A stretch of 64,000 nucleotides of DNA from Macrocybe gigantea (taxonomy: Eukaryota; Basidiomycota; Agaricomycetes; Agaricales; Callistosporiaceae): NCBI GenBank assembly GCA_011319805.1, contig SJRY01000059.1, positions 1 through 64,000 of the forward strand, written 5' to 3'. The position numbers and the translations under genes are program-made. The number at the start of each line of letters is the position of its first letter. Within the stretch, counting starts at the first letter, position 1. Positions 34,683 to 46,200 of the stretch are shown one piece after another. Under the pieces are notes generated by a model. The model was not told the DNA's origin. It searched no databases and worked only from the letters and a program-made list of their open reading frames with translations.

Positions 34683-35324
34683 CAGGGACGGGTAAGAACG
34701 AGGGTCAAGGAACGTTAATTAAAAAAAGAATGCTTAGCAGAGGAGAGACTTAAATAAGATGGCACTTGAAAGGCAGATTGAGGCAGTGAAGCTAGAACGA
34801 GGACTTAGTGCCAGCGCGAAATGATGATCAGGCTGTAGTTGCCTAAATTCCATTCTTTAGGAAGTTTTAGAGCATTCTGATAGAATGACGAGACATCCAA
34901 AACATGTTCGTTGTGACTTTTATTGTTCCAGATCTTAGTTTGGCTCGAGCCTCGGAATAGAAAAAGAAATGAGGTTTTCAGCAAGTAGCGTCGGCAGACC
35001 GCATCTGCCGTTCCGGGCTGTGAAAGTTGCTTTGTTGGTTCTGGCCCACCGTAAGTTATGGAATACACAATGGTTTCTGACACCACGTTGACTTGACACC
35101 CCTCACGTACATTCAAACTAATGGGTTTAGATCCTTGATGAAATCATCGAAACAACACATGCTCTGACACTCATCTGGTATGACCGGATGAGGGAGCGAA
35201 TAACCAGAACGGCAAGAGAAAACCAAATCACCACAGCTATTCCCCTGATGGAGATGCCTGGGGATCCGGCGGACGCGATAAGTATCACAGCCGTTGCTTG
35301 TATGACTTGCTCGCAACTCCGGCC
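34683..35324. other. Divergent intergenic region
   Basis: Shared upstream region of the PKS (minus) and the seven-helix gene (plus). No open frame of interest. It must contain the PKS promoter; no clear TATA box or repeated operator-like motif was identified by eye. Confidence 0.4.
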
Positions 35325-36582
35325 ATGTCCTCCAACTCTACGACCCCTCAGGACCTTCCTAACCCGTTGACCCCTTTGGCGTGGGTGCCGCCGGACCTCG
35401 CCAGCCAATTCGAGGTTTCGAGGTATCTCTACGCCGTCAGCCTTGGAGTTGGTCGTTCGATAAGCCGTAACCTGCAGAAGCTGACTACACCTAAAGATAT
35501 ACCTCTGGGATGTGTTTCTGAACTACCAAACGACTACAAGCTTCTCGTCAAATACAGATTCGGCATGTCAACTCTGATTTATTTTGCATCGAGGTCGGTA
35601 CATGCGAATGTCATTGATCCATCATCCCTGACTTTCGCTCTTAGAGTCGCTACGCTAGCTTATATTTTGACGAGCTTCGTTTTCCAAGGTTCGTCCTCGT
35701 AAGCTGTAAACCTTATGTGCACTGACAAACGAGGAACCATCCAGTCGCTCCTGTCGCCCACTGTCAAGCGTTACAGATTGCGCTCGGGGTATGCTTTGTC
35801 GCATCCCTTTCCATGACTTCGCTTTTGTTTTATCTTCGACTTCGGGCAGTCTTCTTTGGGGACAAGATCATTCAGATGATATTTGGCGTGTTCTGGTTAG
35901 CTGTCGCGGGAGCTTCCATCACTGTTCCCGTTGGGATAAGCGGCTCCCACATAGGACCTACTCAACAATGCATCAATACTCGCGTGGAATCCTATACCGT
36001 CGCTGCTCTAATCGTCCCTCTCATCAATGACAGCGCCGTCTTCCTCGCCATTTCGTACCGCATTCTTACCTACCATATGGTCGAAAACACGTTCGCTGCG
36101 CGGGCCAAGGCATTTGTCGGTCGAGGAGGCACGATTCCCAACCTGTCTCGCGCGTTACTATCTAGCGGACAATACTACTATCTGTAGGCGCTCCTCCTAG
36201 ACCTCCTGGTTCGCTATCTGACGATTCAGTCGATAGGGTGGCTGTTTGTGGGAATATCGTCCTTGTGGTGATGTTGGAAACGAAGGGCTTGCCCCCGGTG
36301 TACCATGCGATGTGCACGATACCTGTGCTAGCTGTGATCAACATCATGGCTTGTATCGTGTATCGCAAAGTCAGGTTCGGTCTCATCACGTACGATGGCA
36401 CAATATACACCAGAACTACCATGGATATGCATGCGGCCGTTCCTTCGACAAGGGTCAGTTCTGGAAGGAACGTTCATTATGCGAACGACAGCCATCGATA
36501 TCCGCACGACGCAAGCGACATCAGTTATTCGATGAAGCACATACGATCAGATGAACCGACTGCATTGGAGGTGTTGTTGTGA
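35325..36582 (+). CDS. Seven-helix membrane protein, paralogue A (one-base frame break)
   Basis: Exons 35325-35447, 35497-35593, 35645-35688, 35745-36183, 36237-36582 match paralogue B (57284-58598) exon for exon, with the same intron phases and an identical 44-nt third exon length. Helices include a WDVF-LPNDYKLL segment, STLIYFAS, VATLAYILTSFVFQ, FVASLSMTSLLFYLRLR, IFGVFWLAVAGASITVPV, ALIVPLINDSAVFLAISYRIL, GNIVLVVML and IPVLAVINIMACIVYRKV. In exon 2 the frame changes between WDVFLN and LPNDYKLL because AACTACC stands at 35522 where paralogue B has AACCTGCC. Either this copy is a young pseudogene or a base is missing from the consensus. Role unknown. Confidence 0.7.
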
Positions 36583-38372
36583 AAGAATCACAAAACGTCT
36601 ATGATCCCGTTCGTTAGTGGCCATATGACGCTGACAACGCTTCTGTATCTCCAATGTTTGTAACATATATCAGTTATATTTATTAGGCATGGGTCTTGTT
36701 CTTTGAAACATTCAAACCTCAATGTTGCTAAAGATCGCATGGGTCTTGCAATTGTGAGCCAACCAAAATCTATCAGCAGAGAATCCGACGGATGTCCGGT
36801 TCATCCTGCAGTTCCGCTCATTATGCTTCGATTGATAATTCACGACCAGCACTCTATTCCTTCAGTTGCCCCTCATGGTGGCAAATCTGTTGCTATGCCA
36901 CACGTACGCATTCCATCTATCCAAAGACCATGCTAACGCAATTAGTCCGTGTGCACACGTCCATCAAGGCGTAATAGTCATCAGCAGCTGCCTTCTAGTT
37001 GTAGTGATCTCTCGGCATGTGTTTTCCTTAATTTTCGGGCCTTGGCGTACTATACGTGAAGCGTCCCATGAATCCTGTTCGACGGTTTTCAGAGTCGGAA
37101 GTGGATACCAGTGCACTTGCAACAAGGCAGTAAAATGACCCGTCTGAATCTGATGTTCACGATTGAAAATCAATCGTTCCAAGAAACAGAGAAAAGGCAG
37201 TGCCGGTTCCCAAGTGGACACGAGCAGTCATCATCACAGCGCACGCATCCTTAGAGGCGATGTTTTGTTTTCCCAATCTCGCAACGCGAACAGATCGGCA
37301 CGGGAGGGACAATCCTTTCGGTTGTAAATTGTTCGCCCTAATGGGAGCTGTATGACCCTGATTCGAGGAGAGTCCTGTTAACCCCGAGTATATTGGGTGC
37401 CACCTAGCTAGAAAGACAACAGCGAGCATGGGATAATGGATTGATCAAGCACTGCCATTTTCCGTTTAGCCGCTCTTTTCGCCCAACGGTGTGAAAAATC
37501 AAGTTTGAAACACGTCTTGTTTGCTGGAGATCGCGCACTATGGATAGTTTGTTGTGGCCAGGTTGCGTGCTAGATCATCGTCAGTCGTGTCTTCTGGGCA
37601 GCCATCGAACCCGTCGCAGCTCCTGTTTCAGTTGTAGCGTGAACACCTTTGGGCGCCCGTATTTGATCTCCGGTCAGTCGTGATTGCGAAATCTCGCGCC
37701 CATGATGCGCGTTAGCACCGCGAACTGATTGAGTTCTTGCTAAACAGCACTTGAAGGCCAGGCGCTTCACGCCGCAGCATACCTAAAGCTATCAGTTTCG
37801 CGAAGCAAATGCACTTCCATTTCAGTATCAGGTTTCAGCAGGAAGCATGCATAACCTCGAGAGCTACCTTCACGTCAGCATTGGGACTCCGAAAAAAATA
37901 TCTCGTGTCCGCAGGGCGGCAAGATCGGATTATGGATTAGAGGCAGCCCCATTTGCAAGACAATCAGGACCCTCTTGGGAGTACCAAACTTAGATTTCCA
38001 CGATGAAGAAAGCCTTCATACCTCGAGAAGCCAGGCACGGGCGTCTCTTGATTGTGACATAGAGATGCCTGGTCGGTTGCTTGGATGGTTTCTCAATGCG
38101 TGGAGGATCAGAAGGCTGGGCATTTGCGCCCGTTGGAGTTGGGACCGATCAAAATGCACGAGCGGTGTTTGATCTGATCTTGGAAACGTTTCTGACCAAT
38201 CGATAACGACCAGAATAAACTAAGAATGAGCGACATCTATCAGCCTTCCTTTTGTCGCAAGGCGAGTGATACCATCCCTCAACGGCGGTTGAGAATGCCT
38301 GAGTCGATGATTTGAAGATCAACTGTTTATAAGACCCTCCCTCATTGCACATCCAGCTCCAATCCAACAGCG
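36583..38372. other. No recognised gene
   Basis: About 1.8 kb without an open frame above 90 codons or any recognisable motif on either strand. Confidence 0.5.
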
Positions 38373-40176
38373 ATGTCCGTCTCTGATATCCTCGCTAAAA
38401 TTGACCTTGAACAGTTCAAATGGAAGCCGCTTCCGAACAATCCAAAAGGTCGCACTCGTATCCTGTGTGGCGGTGAAGCCGTTGAGGAGGTGTATCATCG
38501 TTATGTTCAAGGTGAACAAATTTTGTTCTTTGGCACGTACATCAGCCTCGAGGCTCCGGTTCCGGAATCACAACTCGTGGACGTGGCTCGCAAGGTCTGG
38601 ATTGCGCTTCGCTTCGACATCCCGACCATCGCCACGAAAATCGTCACCGATGCCAAGGATATACCCTCTCTCGTCTATGAAAGTGAGGATGCGACTGGAG
38701 TGGAGGACTGGGCCAGTCGCACTCTTGTCGTCCACAAGCAGGACAAACTCAACCTCGAATCTATCCGCGAGGAAGTCGCGGCCTACCCTGTCCCTGCAGA
38801 GAACGGCGACCAGAGCTGGCTGCGCCTCGCCGTAGGCGCCAACGATGGAACGATCAAGAAATTCGGACTCCTCTTCCACACTCATCACGGCCCTTATGAC
38901 GGCACGGCCCTAAAATCATCTTCAATCAATATCTGAAGAGGCTTGCCGAGTGGCTCAATGGAAAGCCAGATGTCGAAAGCATTGCGTGGGGCAAAGAGCT
39001 TGACAACCTGCTCCCCCCTGCTACAGAAATTCTCGTGCCTGAGGAGCCTCGTCCAATCCCACCCGACTCGGCCGAAGAGCCTACTTTTGCTCATCCGTAC
39101 TACGCCACCCTCGGAGGCGTACTTCAAGGCTTCGCAGAGAATATGGTGGTACGTCACACCAGCTTCGTTGCATTGATGGCAGATGTTCACGATTCGGCTG
39201 CCCAGAACCCTTGGACGTTCAAGCCGAGACAGCTCAGCGCGGAATATCCCAAGTATCAGTACGACTATGTCGTCTTCAGCAAAGAAGAATCCTCTGAGAT
39301 CTTTGATACTATTAAATCGAAGCTTTCAGGGTCACCATATACCGTCACACACCTTAGTGAGTCCACCAGCCTTCCGTCTCGCTTGCCAGCAAATTTCCTG
39401 ACACATGAGGATGAATAGCGCACGCCGCTCTTGCCTTGGTCATTGCCTCGGACAATCCACCTACTCCAGAAGCCGCATCGCGAACCATGTTCAACCTCAG
39501 TCTTGTCGACGCTCGCTCTCGCCTTGTGGGCGCGTACGCAGGACGAGAAGGCTATGCCGGATACGCACTAGGCGTGTTCCCATTCGTCTTGAACATGTCG
39601 ACGTTCCTCGGCGAGTCTGGGAACCCGCTTCCGTCGGATGAAAAACTTTTGTCTAAGCTTCTCGATGCCGTACGAGACCTGTACAACAAACAAAAGGAAT
39701 TCCCTTCCCAGCTCATCTACATGCCTCAAGCATCATTCATATTTGGAGACAGCATAAAACAGAGCATCGCTACTGGCCAGTGAGTTCTCCTGCTTCTTCC
39801 TCTCCAGAAAACCGGTTCGAAGAATGCGCGATGTAGGATACCGCCGAGCAACTACCGCTTCGCCAGTGACGGGCGGGGCGAGAAATACTTGGATTCGGTT
39901 TTCAACGACAAGTCTGGAAAACCGACTCTCAGAATCGACCGTTTCTTCACTACATTGAATGGTTCAGACATCGGCCCGTAAGCATAAGCATTTGTTCCAC
40001 CCCGAGAGCCATGGCCCTCACCTATGGTCAGATTCTTCCGCGTCGCCTCATGGGACGGAAAGTTGGAATTGAGCGTCGATTATAATTCAAACACGCATAG
40101 CCGAGAGGAGGCGCAGCTATTCTTGAAGAAGTGGAAAGAATATGTTTCTTTGGTACGCAAGCTCGCCAAGGCGTGA
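38373..40176 (+). CDS. CoA-dependent acyltransferase-like protein (about 543 aa; one-base frame break)
   Basis: Exons 38373-39356, 39419-39779, 39837-39977, 40032-40176. The motif HHGPYDG (residues 171-177) is a variant of the HHxxxDG catalytic signature of the condensation/BAHD/Tri3-like superfamily. The C-terminal half has a bilobal-fold pattern (LSLVDARSRLVGAYAG; PSNYRFASDGRGEKYLD; SVDYNSNTHSREEA). Such fungal enzymes move acyl groups onto alcohols or amines of natural products, sometimes as partners of a PKS. The frame breaks right after the catalytic motif at the A4 run 38912-38915: ALKSSS... should read ALKIIFNQYLKRLAEW, and one extra A restores it and makes the exon sum fit. The gene is read away from the PKS, 3.7 kb beyond the PKS start; cluster membership is inference. 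Confidence 0.75.
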
Positions 40177-40642
40177 CAAGATGAAGAACCTGTAAATATG
40201 TACAAATAGATACACGTTTTTGGTGTTCAACTGCGTGTCTCTTTGACAGATATTTCGACTTTGGATGTCATCATAATGCTGCCTTTTAATTTCCGCCGTG
40301 AATCATCTTCAAGGCGCCAAAATGTGCTTTTCTATTTCATCCTTTCACTTATTGAACTGCGGGATAGGGATCGAACTTTGACGTCTTGACCCCAATTGCC
40401 TTCTCTTCATCTGAACGCAGGCGGCATGTAAAACATGTGCATGCCTTGTTTTCGTATTCACAGAGCTTGCGCCGTCCTTCGCAGATATGCTCTCGCATAA
40501 AAACCGCCAAAGCCCAGCCGTGCTGTGCCTCCCAGGAACCCACAAGCTCCCCCACACTTGTAATCTCAGAGACTTGGTAAGTTGACGTATAGCCTCTCCG
40601 CAACGAAGGCTCACTTGTACCGCATCGAAAGTTCGTATAACC

Positions 40643-41698
40643 ATGTTCGCCGTGTTCGCATTGGGCGTGATCGGTGCTGCCCTGCACGACAATGAACGTG
40701 CCAAGAATCGTCGGAGGGCTGAAAGGGCGGCAGAGGAAGCCCGCCGTCAGGCTGAACAGGCCAAGGCAGCACAACGCTTAGCTGAAGCCAGAGCAGCGGA
40801 AGCAAAACGCGTAGCCGACGCTGCCGCGGCGGAACGACGAAAAGCAGCAGAAGAAGCGGAACGTCGACGACAGCGGGCTGCCGCCGAAGCAGCAGAAAGG
40901 AAAAGAGCCGAGCAAGAGCGAGAAGCCGCGCAGAAGGCTGCGCGAGCGGCAGAGGAAGCTCGACGAGTCGCGGAGGAGCGGTGGCGGCGGGGTGTACCTC
41001 CGAATTTCGCACCAACTAGAGCAGAAGTGGACGCCGTTCGGGCACGCTATCAATGGGTCCGAGGCTTTCATCACGTCGCTATCACCGGCAGGTCCGGAAC
41101 GGGGAAATCGTCGCTGGTGAACGCGTTGCGCGGCTTGTCCGATCAGTCTCCGAATGCCGCTCTCACGGGAGTTGTAGAGACCACGACCGTGGTAGGCAGA
41201 TACCCTGACCCTCACAACGATCATCGCATCTGGTATGATGTTCCTGGAGCGGGGACTGCAGCGATCTCCGATTGGCAATACTTCAAGGAACAAGGGCTGT
41301 ACGCCTTCGACGCCATCGTTGTCCTGTTCGGCGACCGCCTCACTCTGACCGACATCGCTATTCTGAAGACGTGCAGAGCGTGCAATATTCCCACCCTCAT
41401 TGTGAGGTCGAAATCTGATCAATACATTCGAAACGTCATGCAAGACGATGGTTACTTGGAAGATGACGGAGGGGACTCTGACGCTTACGCGAAAGCACTG
41501 GCCGCTGCCACGGCCAAATACATCGAAACCACGAGAAAATCAGTTGCCGACAATCTCGAACAAGCTGGACTTGCTAAGCAAAAGGTCCACATTGTCTCCA
41601 AGGGGGTATTGAAGCGCATCGTGTGTGGGCAGGCCCCAAGAGGGGCTCTAGATGAGGTTGAGCTCCTTGAAGGAATTTCACAGAGCCGAGTCAAGTGA
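40643..41698 (+). CDS. IRG-like (immunity-related p47) GTPase with long helical N-terminus (351 aa)
   Basis: Single uninterrupted frame from ATG 40643 to TGA 41698. Residues 1-14 are hydrophobic (MFAVFALGVIGAAL). Residues 17-118 are almost only Ala, Arg, Glu, Lys and Gln, an uninterrupted charged helix. The GTPase core follows: GRSGTGKSS (P-loop, about 149-157), TTTVV (likely switch I), DVPGAGT (G3, matching the DxPG of IRG proteins) and RSKSD (G4-type specificity motif). The G3 variant and the P-loop context match interferon-inducible/IRG GTPases rather than Ras or dynamin. In animals these act on pathogen-containing vacuole membranes; their role in fungi is unknown. The 221-codon frame opposite it is a shadow of the biased composition. 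Confidence 0.8.
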   Translation: MFAVFALGVIGAALHDNERAKNRRRAERAAEEARRQAEQAKAAQRLAEARAAEAKRVADAAAAERRKAAEEAERRRQRAAAEAAERKRAEQEREAAQKAARAAEEARRVAEERWRRGVPPNFAPTRAEVDAVRARYQWVRGFHHVAITGRSGTGKSSLVNALRGLSDQSPNAALTGVVETTTVVGRYPDPHNDHRIWYDVPGAGTAAISDWQYFKEQGLYAFDAIVVLFGDRLTLTDIAILKTCRACNIPTLIVRSKSDQYIRNVMQDDGYLEDDGGDSDAYAKALAAATAKYIETTRKSVADNLEQAGLAKQKVHIVSKGVLKRIVCGQAPRGALDEVELLEGISQSRVK

Positions 41699-43212
41699 TG
41701 GCATTCCGACCTGGTGCCTCGAAGCGTACTTACACGTCTTGCCATTTTGTGTCCCAACTACTGCGATACTTGCCTGACGACAGACTCAACATCATGCTAC
41801 CTCTTTATCAATGAACTTGAATTGTGTTCGCGCATGATGCCGGGCCATGACTTGAGGATGACTCGAACTGACCATGATATTCACCATTCTGTCAAGGCAT
41901 CTGAATGAACTAGACCGTACAAATACAATAGTCCTTGTCAATCAAGATATTCTGAAGCCGTCATCCGTGGGGATATCTCCTTCCGCCACCGAAGCGAAGC
42001 ATGGAGGCTCTTCAAGACCATGCGTGCTCTCCATGGACCACGCCCTTGGAACGACGAGCGACGATGTAAAACAATAGCGTCTGCGCGAGATTGGCGACGG
42101 CAGCGCAGTGAAATAAAGGAGCACAAGCTCGACCCACGACGGATGATTGCAGCGATGACGATGTGAGATGAAATGATTTCGAAACTTGGTGACGGCGAAG
42201 ATGACAGAGTGCATGGTTATGTTCGTGACGAATGATTAGAATTTTGCTGAGGGCAATTGTCCGTTTCATTGCAGCGACGCTACTGGTTTTCCGGTTTAAC
42301 ATCCGTGGTCGTACGCAATCAAGAATTTACTGAAGTAAGGCGGTGCAGGACGCTCAGCAGAAATCCTATTTGACAGTCGGTGAATCAGCGCTGTACGGAG
42401 GCGCACAACGATGGCTCGTGATCAACTAAAATTACATCGAGTTCGACCATGAGCATAGTGTACACGAGCAAATGGCGCTGACGAGGATTGAATATGACTA
42501 GATCCAGTTAGCTTGACTGTGTCGCGATGAACGCGTAGATCTGCTAATCTTGGTTGAGCGTCCGCTTTCAATTGAGTCAATCGGGGATGTCGTTCAATGG
42601 GAGGTGTAGGGCAGTTCATAAAAGAGAAGGGTTGGAATTTAGTCCATAATCGAGCAGAATTTCATACCTTTGAACCCCTCATTTTCGAGGGTGGTGCGTT
42701 TCGTCGGGCATGTCAAGGAAATTTCGTTCACATGTAATCCTTTCTTTGATAAGTTGGCTATTTACGTCTATGACTGTTTAGAAATATGGGCGGCAGTAAG
42801 CGTGCGACATGAATACCTAGATGTGACGTTTGGAATCCTTAAGGTTTCCTTTGCCAACCCGTTGCATCGATCTTGAGAAAAGGCATGGACAATAGCCAAT
42901 ATGGCATTAGGTCCAAAGAGACCTGGATTCTTGAAGCATAATTGGAGGGCAACGTGAAAGAAAAAGGGTCAGTCGGCCGTGAAAAATGCATATCCCATGA
43001 TGCATTTGACGCTCTGGCTGCGCATTGTATTTGAAGAAGTTCGTGGACAGAATGCGGAAGAACAGACAATAGGGGTGAATGAGATTCTAGTTTGTGTTAG
43101 AATCGAACAAGCAACGCTCAGGAAACATTAACCCTCGATTTGTCAGCATCGCAAGCGTACTTACATAGTCTCTCGTCAAACTTGCGGCTTCTCGTCGTCG
43201 TTCCCTGCAGCA
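41699..43212. other. No recognised gene
   Basis: Intergenic; the open frames are short and without motifs. It should contain the promoter of the histidine kinase gene. Confidence 0.5.
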
Positions 43213-46200
43213 ATGGCGACCCTCGTCGCTCCGCCGATCGACCCTTTCCGCAATCATCTCCTCACCGTCCTCTCCGTCTACAACGACTTCCCCCACCCAT
43301 CCGCCGCAAACCATATCCCAACCTACCATGGTCCCAGCGACCCGTACACCGATGCCATCTTTCAGGCCCTCGCCGCACTCGCCGCCAAGACGTGGGTCGC
43401 AGTGGGGCAGTCGTCCACCTGCAAGCCTGCTAGCACCTCCAACGGTGTTTGGGATCCTGACTATGCGGATCCGGAGCATCACTCGGTGCGTCTTGCTTAC
43501 TCCTCTCACATTGCGGGACATAGTCTCTGCGCAGAATCTAACTTGCACTTTCAAGACCTCCGTCGAGGACAAGGAGAACGTACAATCTACCGATATCCTC
43601 AAGCCCAAGACCAACGGATACGCCAACATCTCTCATCTCTGTCCGACTTGCGGACGAAGGCCGATCACCGAGTCTATCTCCGCCCCACAGACGTACGCCT
43701 CTGATGCTGAAGAGGTGCAATACCTCCGTGTCGAGATTCAGCAGGTCGAATCCTTCAAGGCACAGGTCCAGGAGCTTCGTCTTCTCAAAGATCAAGTCCA
43801 AGACGTCGCCCGCGTCTGCAACGCCGTTGCCCGAGGCGATCTCAGTCAGAAGATCACAGTCCCAGTACAAGGCGTCGTCATGGTTCAGCTCAAGGATGTC
43901 ATCAACGGAATGGTCGACAAACTCGGACAGTTCGCAAGAGAGGTCACCCGAGTGTCACAGGAAGTCGGCACGGAAGGGTTGTTGTCTTTTTGCACATTTT
44001 GCTCACCTCTACTTACTAATCGATCTCTCATCCAGTAAACTCGGCGGTCAAGCTCTCGTCCTTGATGTCGAAGGCACATGGCGAGAACTCACAGGCGTCG
44101 TCAACAATTTGGCAGCAAACCTCACATCCCAGGTAATCATCCCTCCCCCACTCGCACCGCCTGCGCATATTCATTTTCAAAGGTCCGATCTATCGCCCGC
44201 GTTACTAAAGCAGTGGCGCTCGGCGATCTCAGCAAGCAGATCGACGTCGACGCCCGAGGTGAGATACTCGACTTGAAAAATACTGTCAACGGAATGGTCG
44301 TTCGGTGCGTTTCACTCGCTTCCGCGATCGATGTCATATTAACTCTGGGTCACTTTAGGTTGCGTGCGCTGGCTGCAGAGGTCACCAGAGTCACCCTCGA
44401 AGTCGGCAGTCAGGGCAAACTTGGAGGTAAGGCTCACGTACCAGATGTTGAAGGCGTCTGGTTCGAATTGGTTCGCAACGTGCGTCGCTTCCCTTGCCTT
44501 GTCATCTTTTTGTGCTCAATGGCTCTTTTAGGTCAATCGCATGTGTTCGTCTTTGACCGACCAGGTTCGGTCCATCGCGGTTGTCACGACGGCCGTCGCA
44601 CGAGGAGATTTGACTCAAAAGATTGAGATTCAGGTCGAGGGTGAAATGTCTACGCTCAAGGGTGCGTTCGTCCTTTCCGCCCCATCCGTCGCTGCAGCTT
44701 TGCAAACAGGCACTGTAAACTCTATGGTGGATCAATTGTCCGCATTCGCCTCCGAAGTCACTAGGGTCGCGTTGGAGGTAGGAACGCAGGGCATCTTGGG
44801 CGGTCAGGCTCGCGTCGAAGGCGTGCAAGGCACTTGGGCGGATCTCACGCGCAATGTCAACGTACGTCCTCCCATCCTTTCCCGCGCTGACCAGACAAGT
44901 TGTTGATTGAATGCGCCAGAAAATGGCCTCGAATTTGACCAATCAAGTTCGCTCCATATCAGAGGTCACAAAGGCCGTCGCGTGCGGCGACCTCAGCAAA
45001 CAAGTCAACGTCGACGTGCAGGGTGAGATGCTAGACTTGAAAATGACCGTCAACTCCATGGTCAACCAGCTGAGCACCCTGGCCAAGGAGGTCACCCGAG
45101 TCAGTCTTGAGGTCGGAACGGAGGGTATATTGGGTGGCCAAGCGTCCGTTCCTGACGTGGAGGGCATGTGGAAGGTGCGCAGCTTCTTTCTGTTGAGTTA
45201 TCGAATTCGTGCAGATGATGTCGTCAGGTGCTCACGGACAATGTCAACCTGATGGCCATGAACTTGACGAACCAAGTGCGATCTATCGCCCAGGTCACCA
45301 AAGCCGTAGCTGGCGGAGACTTGACGAAGAAGATCGTGGTAGACGTCCGCGGCGAAATCCTCGAGCTCAAGGAGACTGTCAACGGCATGACAGAGAGTTT
45401 GAGTGTCTTTGCGGACGAGGTCACCCGCGTCGCGAGAGAGGTCGGCACCGAAGGCAAGTTGGGCGGACAGGCGCGCGTCACCGGTGTCGGTGGCACTTGG
45501 AAGGATTTGACGGATAACGTGAACGTGATGGCCAATAACGTGCGTTCCTTGTTATTTTAGTTTGGATTTCGACTTGATTTCGGTTTTGCAGTTGACGCTG
45601 CAAGTCAGGACAATAGCAGTCGCTACTGTAAGCATTCATATTCGTCTCCCATCTTAGCTTGGCCCACTGATCGTTTGGGAATCAGACGGCCGTCGCTCGG
45701 GGCGATTTGACGCAGAAGATCACCGGTGTCTCCGTCTCGGGAGAGATGTTGAGTCTCGTCAACACAATCAATGACATGATCGACCAACTCGCCATCTTCG
45801 CGGCCGAGGTGAAAAAAGTCGCTCGCGAAGTCGGCACAGAGGGCAAGCTGGGCGTTCAGGCTGAGGTTGGGAACGTTCAGGGGATCTGGCAGGAGATCAC
45901 GTACGATCCACGTCGTTTGACTCCCCGTTTCCGCTGATCGCTGAATATTGCCTTCTCTTCCCTTAGGCTCGCGGTGAACACGATGGCGGGCAACTTGACC
46001 ACGCAAGTGCGCGGCTTTGCGCAGATCTCGGCCGCAGCCATGGACGGCGACTTTACACGGTTCATTACGGTCGAGGCTAGCGGCGAGATGGACTCGCTCA
46101 AGACGCAGATCAATCAAATGGTGTTCAACTTGCGCGACAGTATCCAGAAGAACACCGCGGCGAGGGAGGCAGCCGAACTGGCGAACAGGAGCAAGAGCGA

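Noticed and set aside
40366..40440. Possible minus-strand tRNA (GGGATCGAAC text)
   Set aside because: The T-arm lacks a base and no cloverleaf can be formed.
40778..41443. 221-codon minus-strand frame
   Set aside because: Shadow of the biased Ala/Arg/Glu coding text of the IRG-like GTPase.
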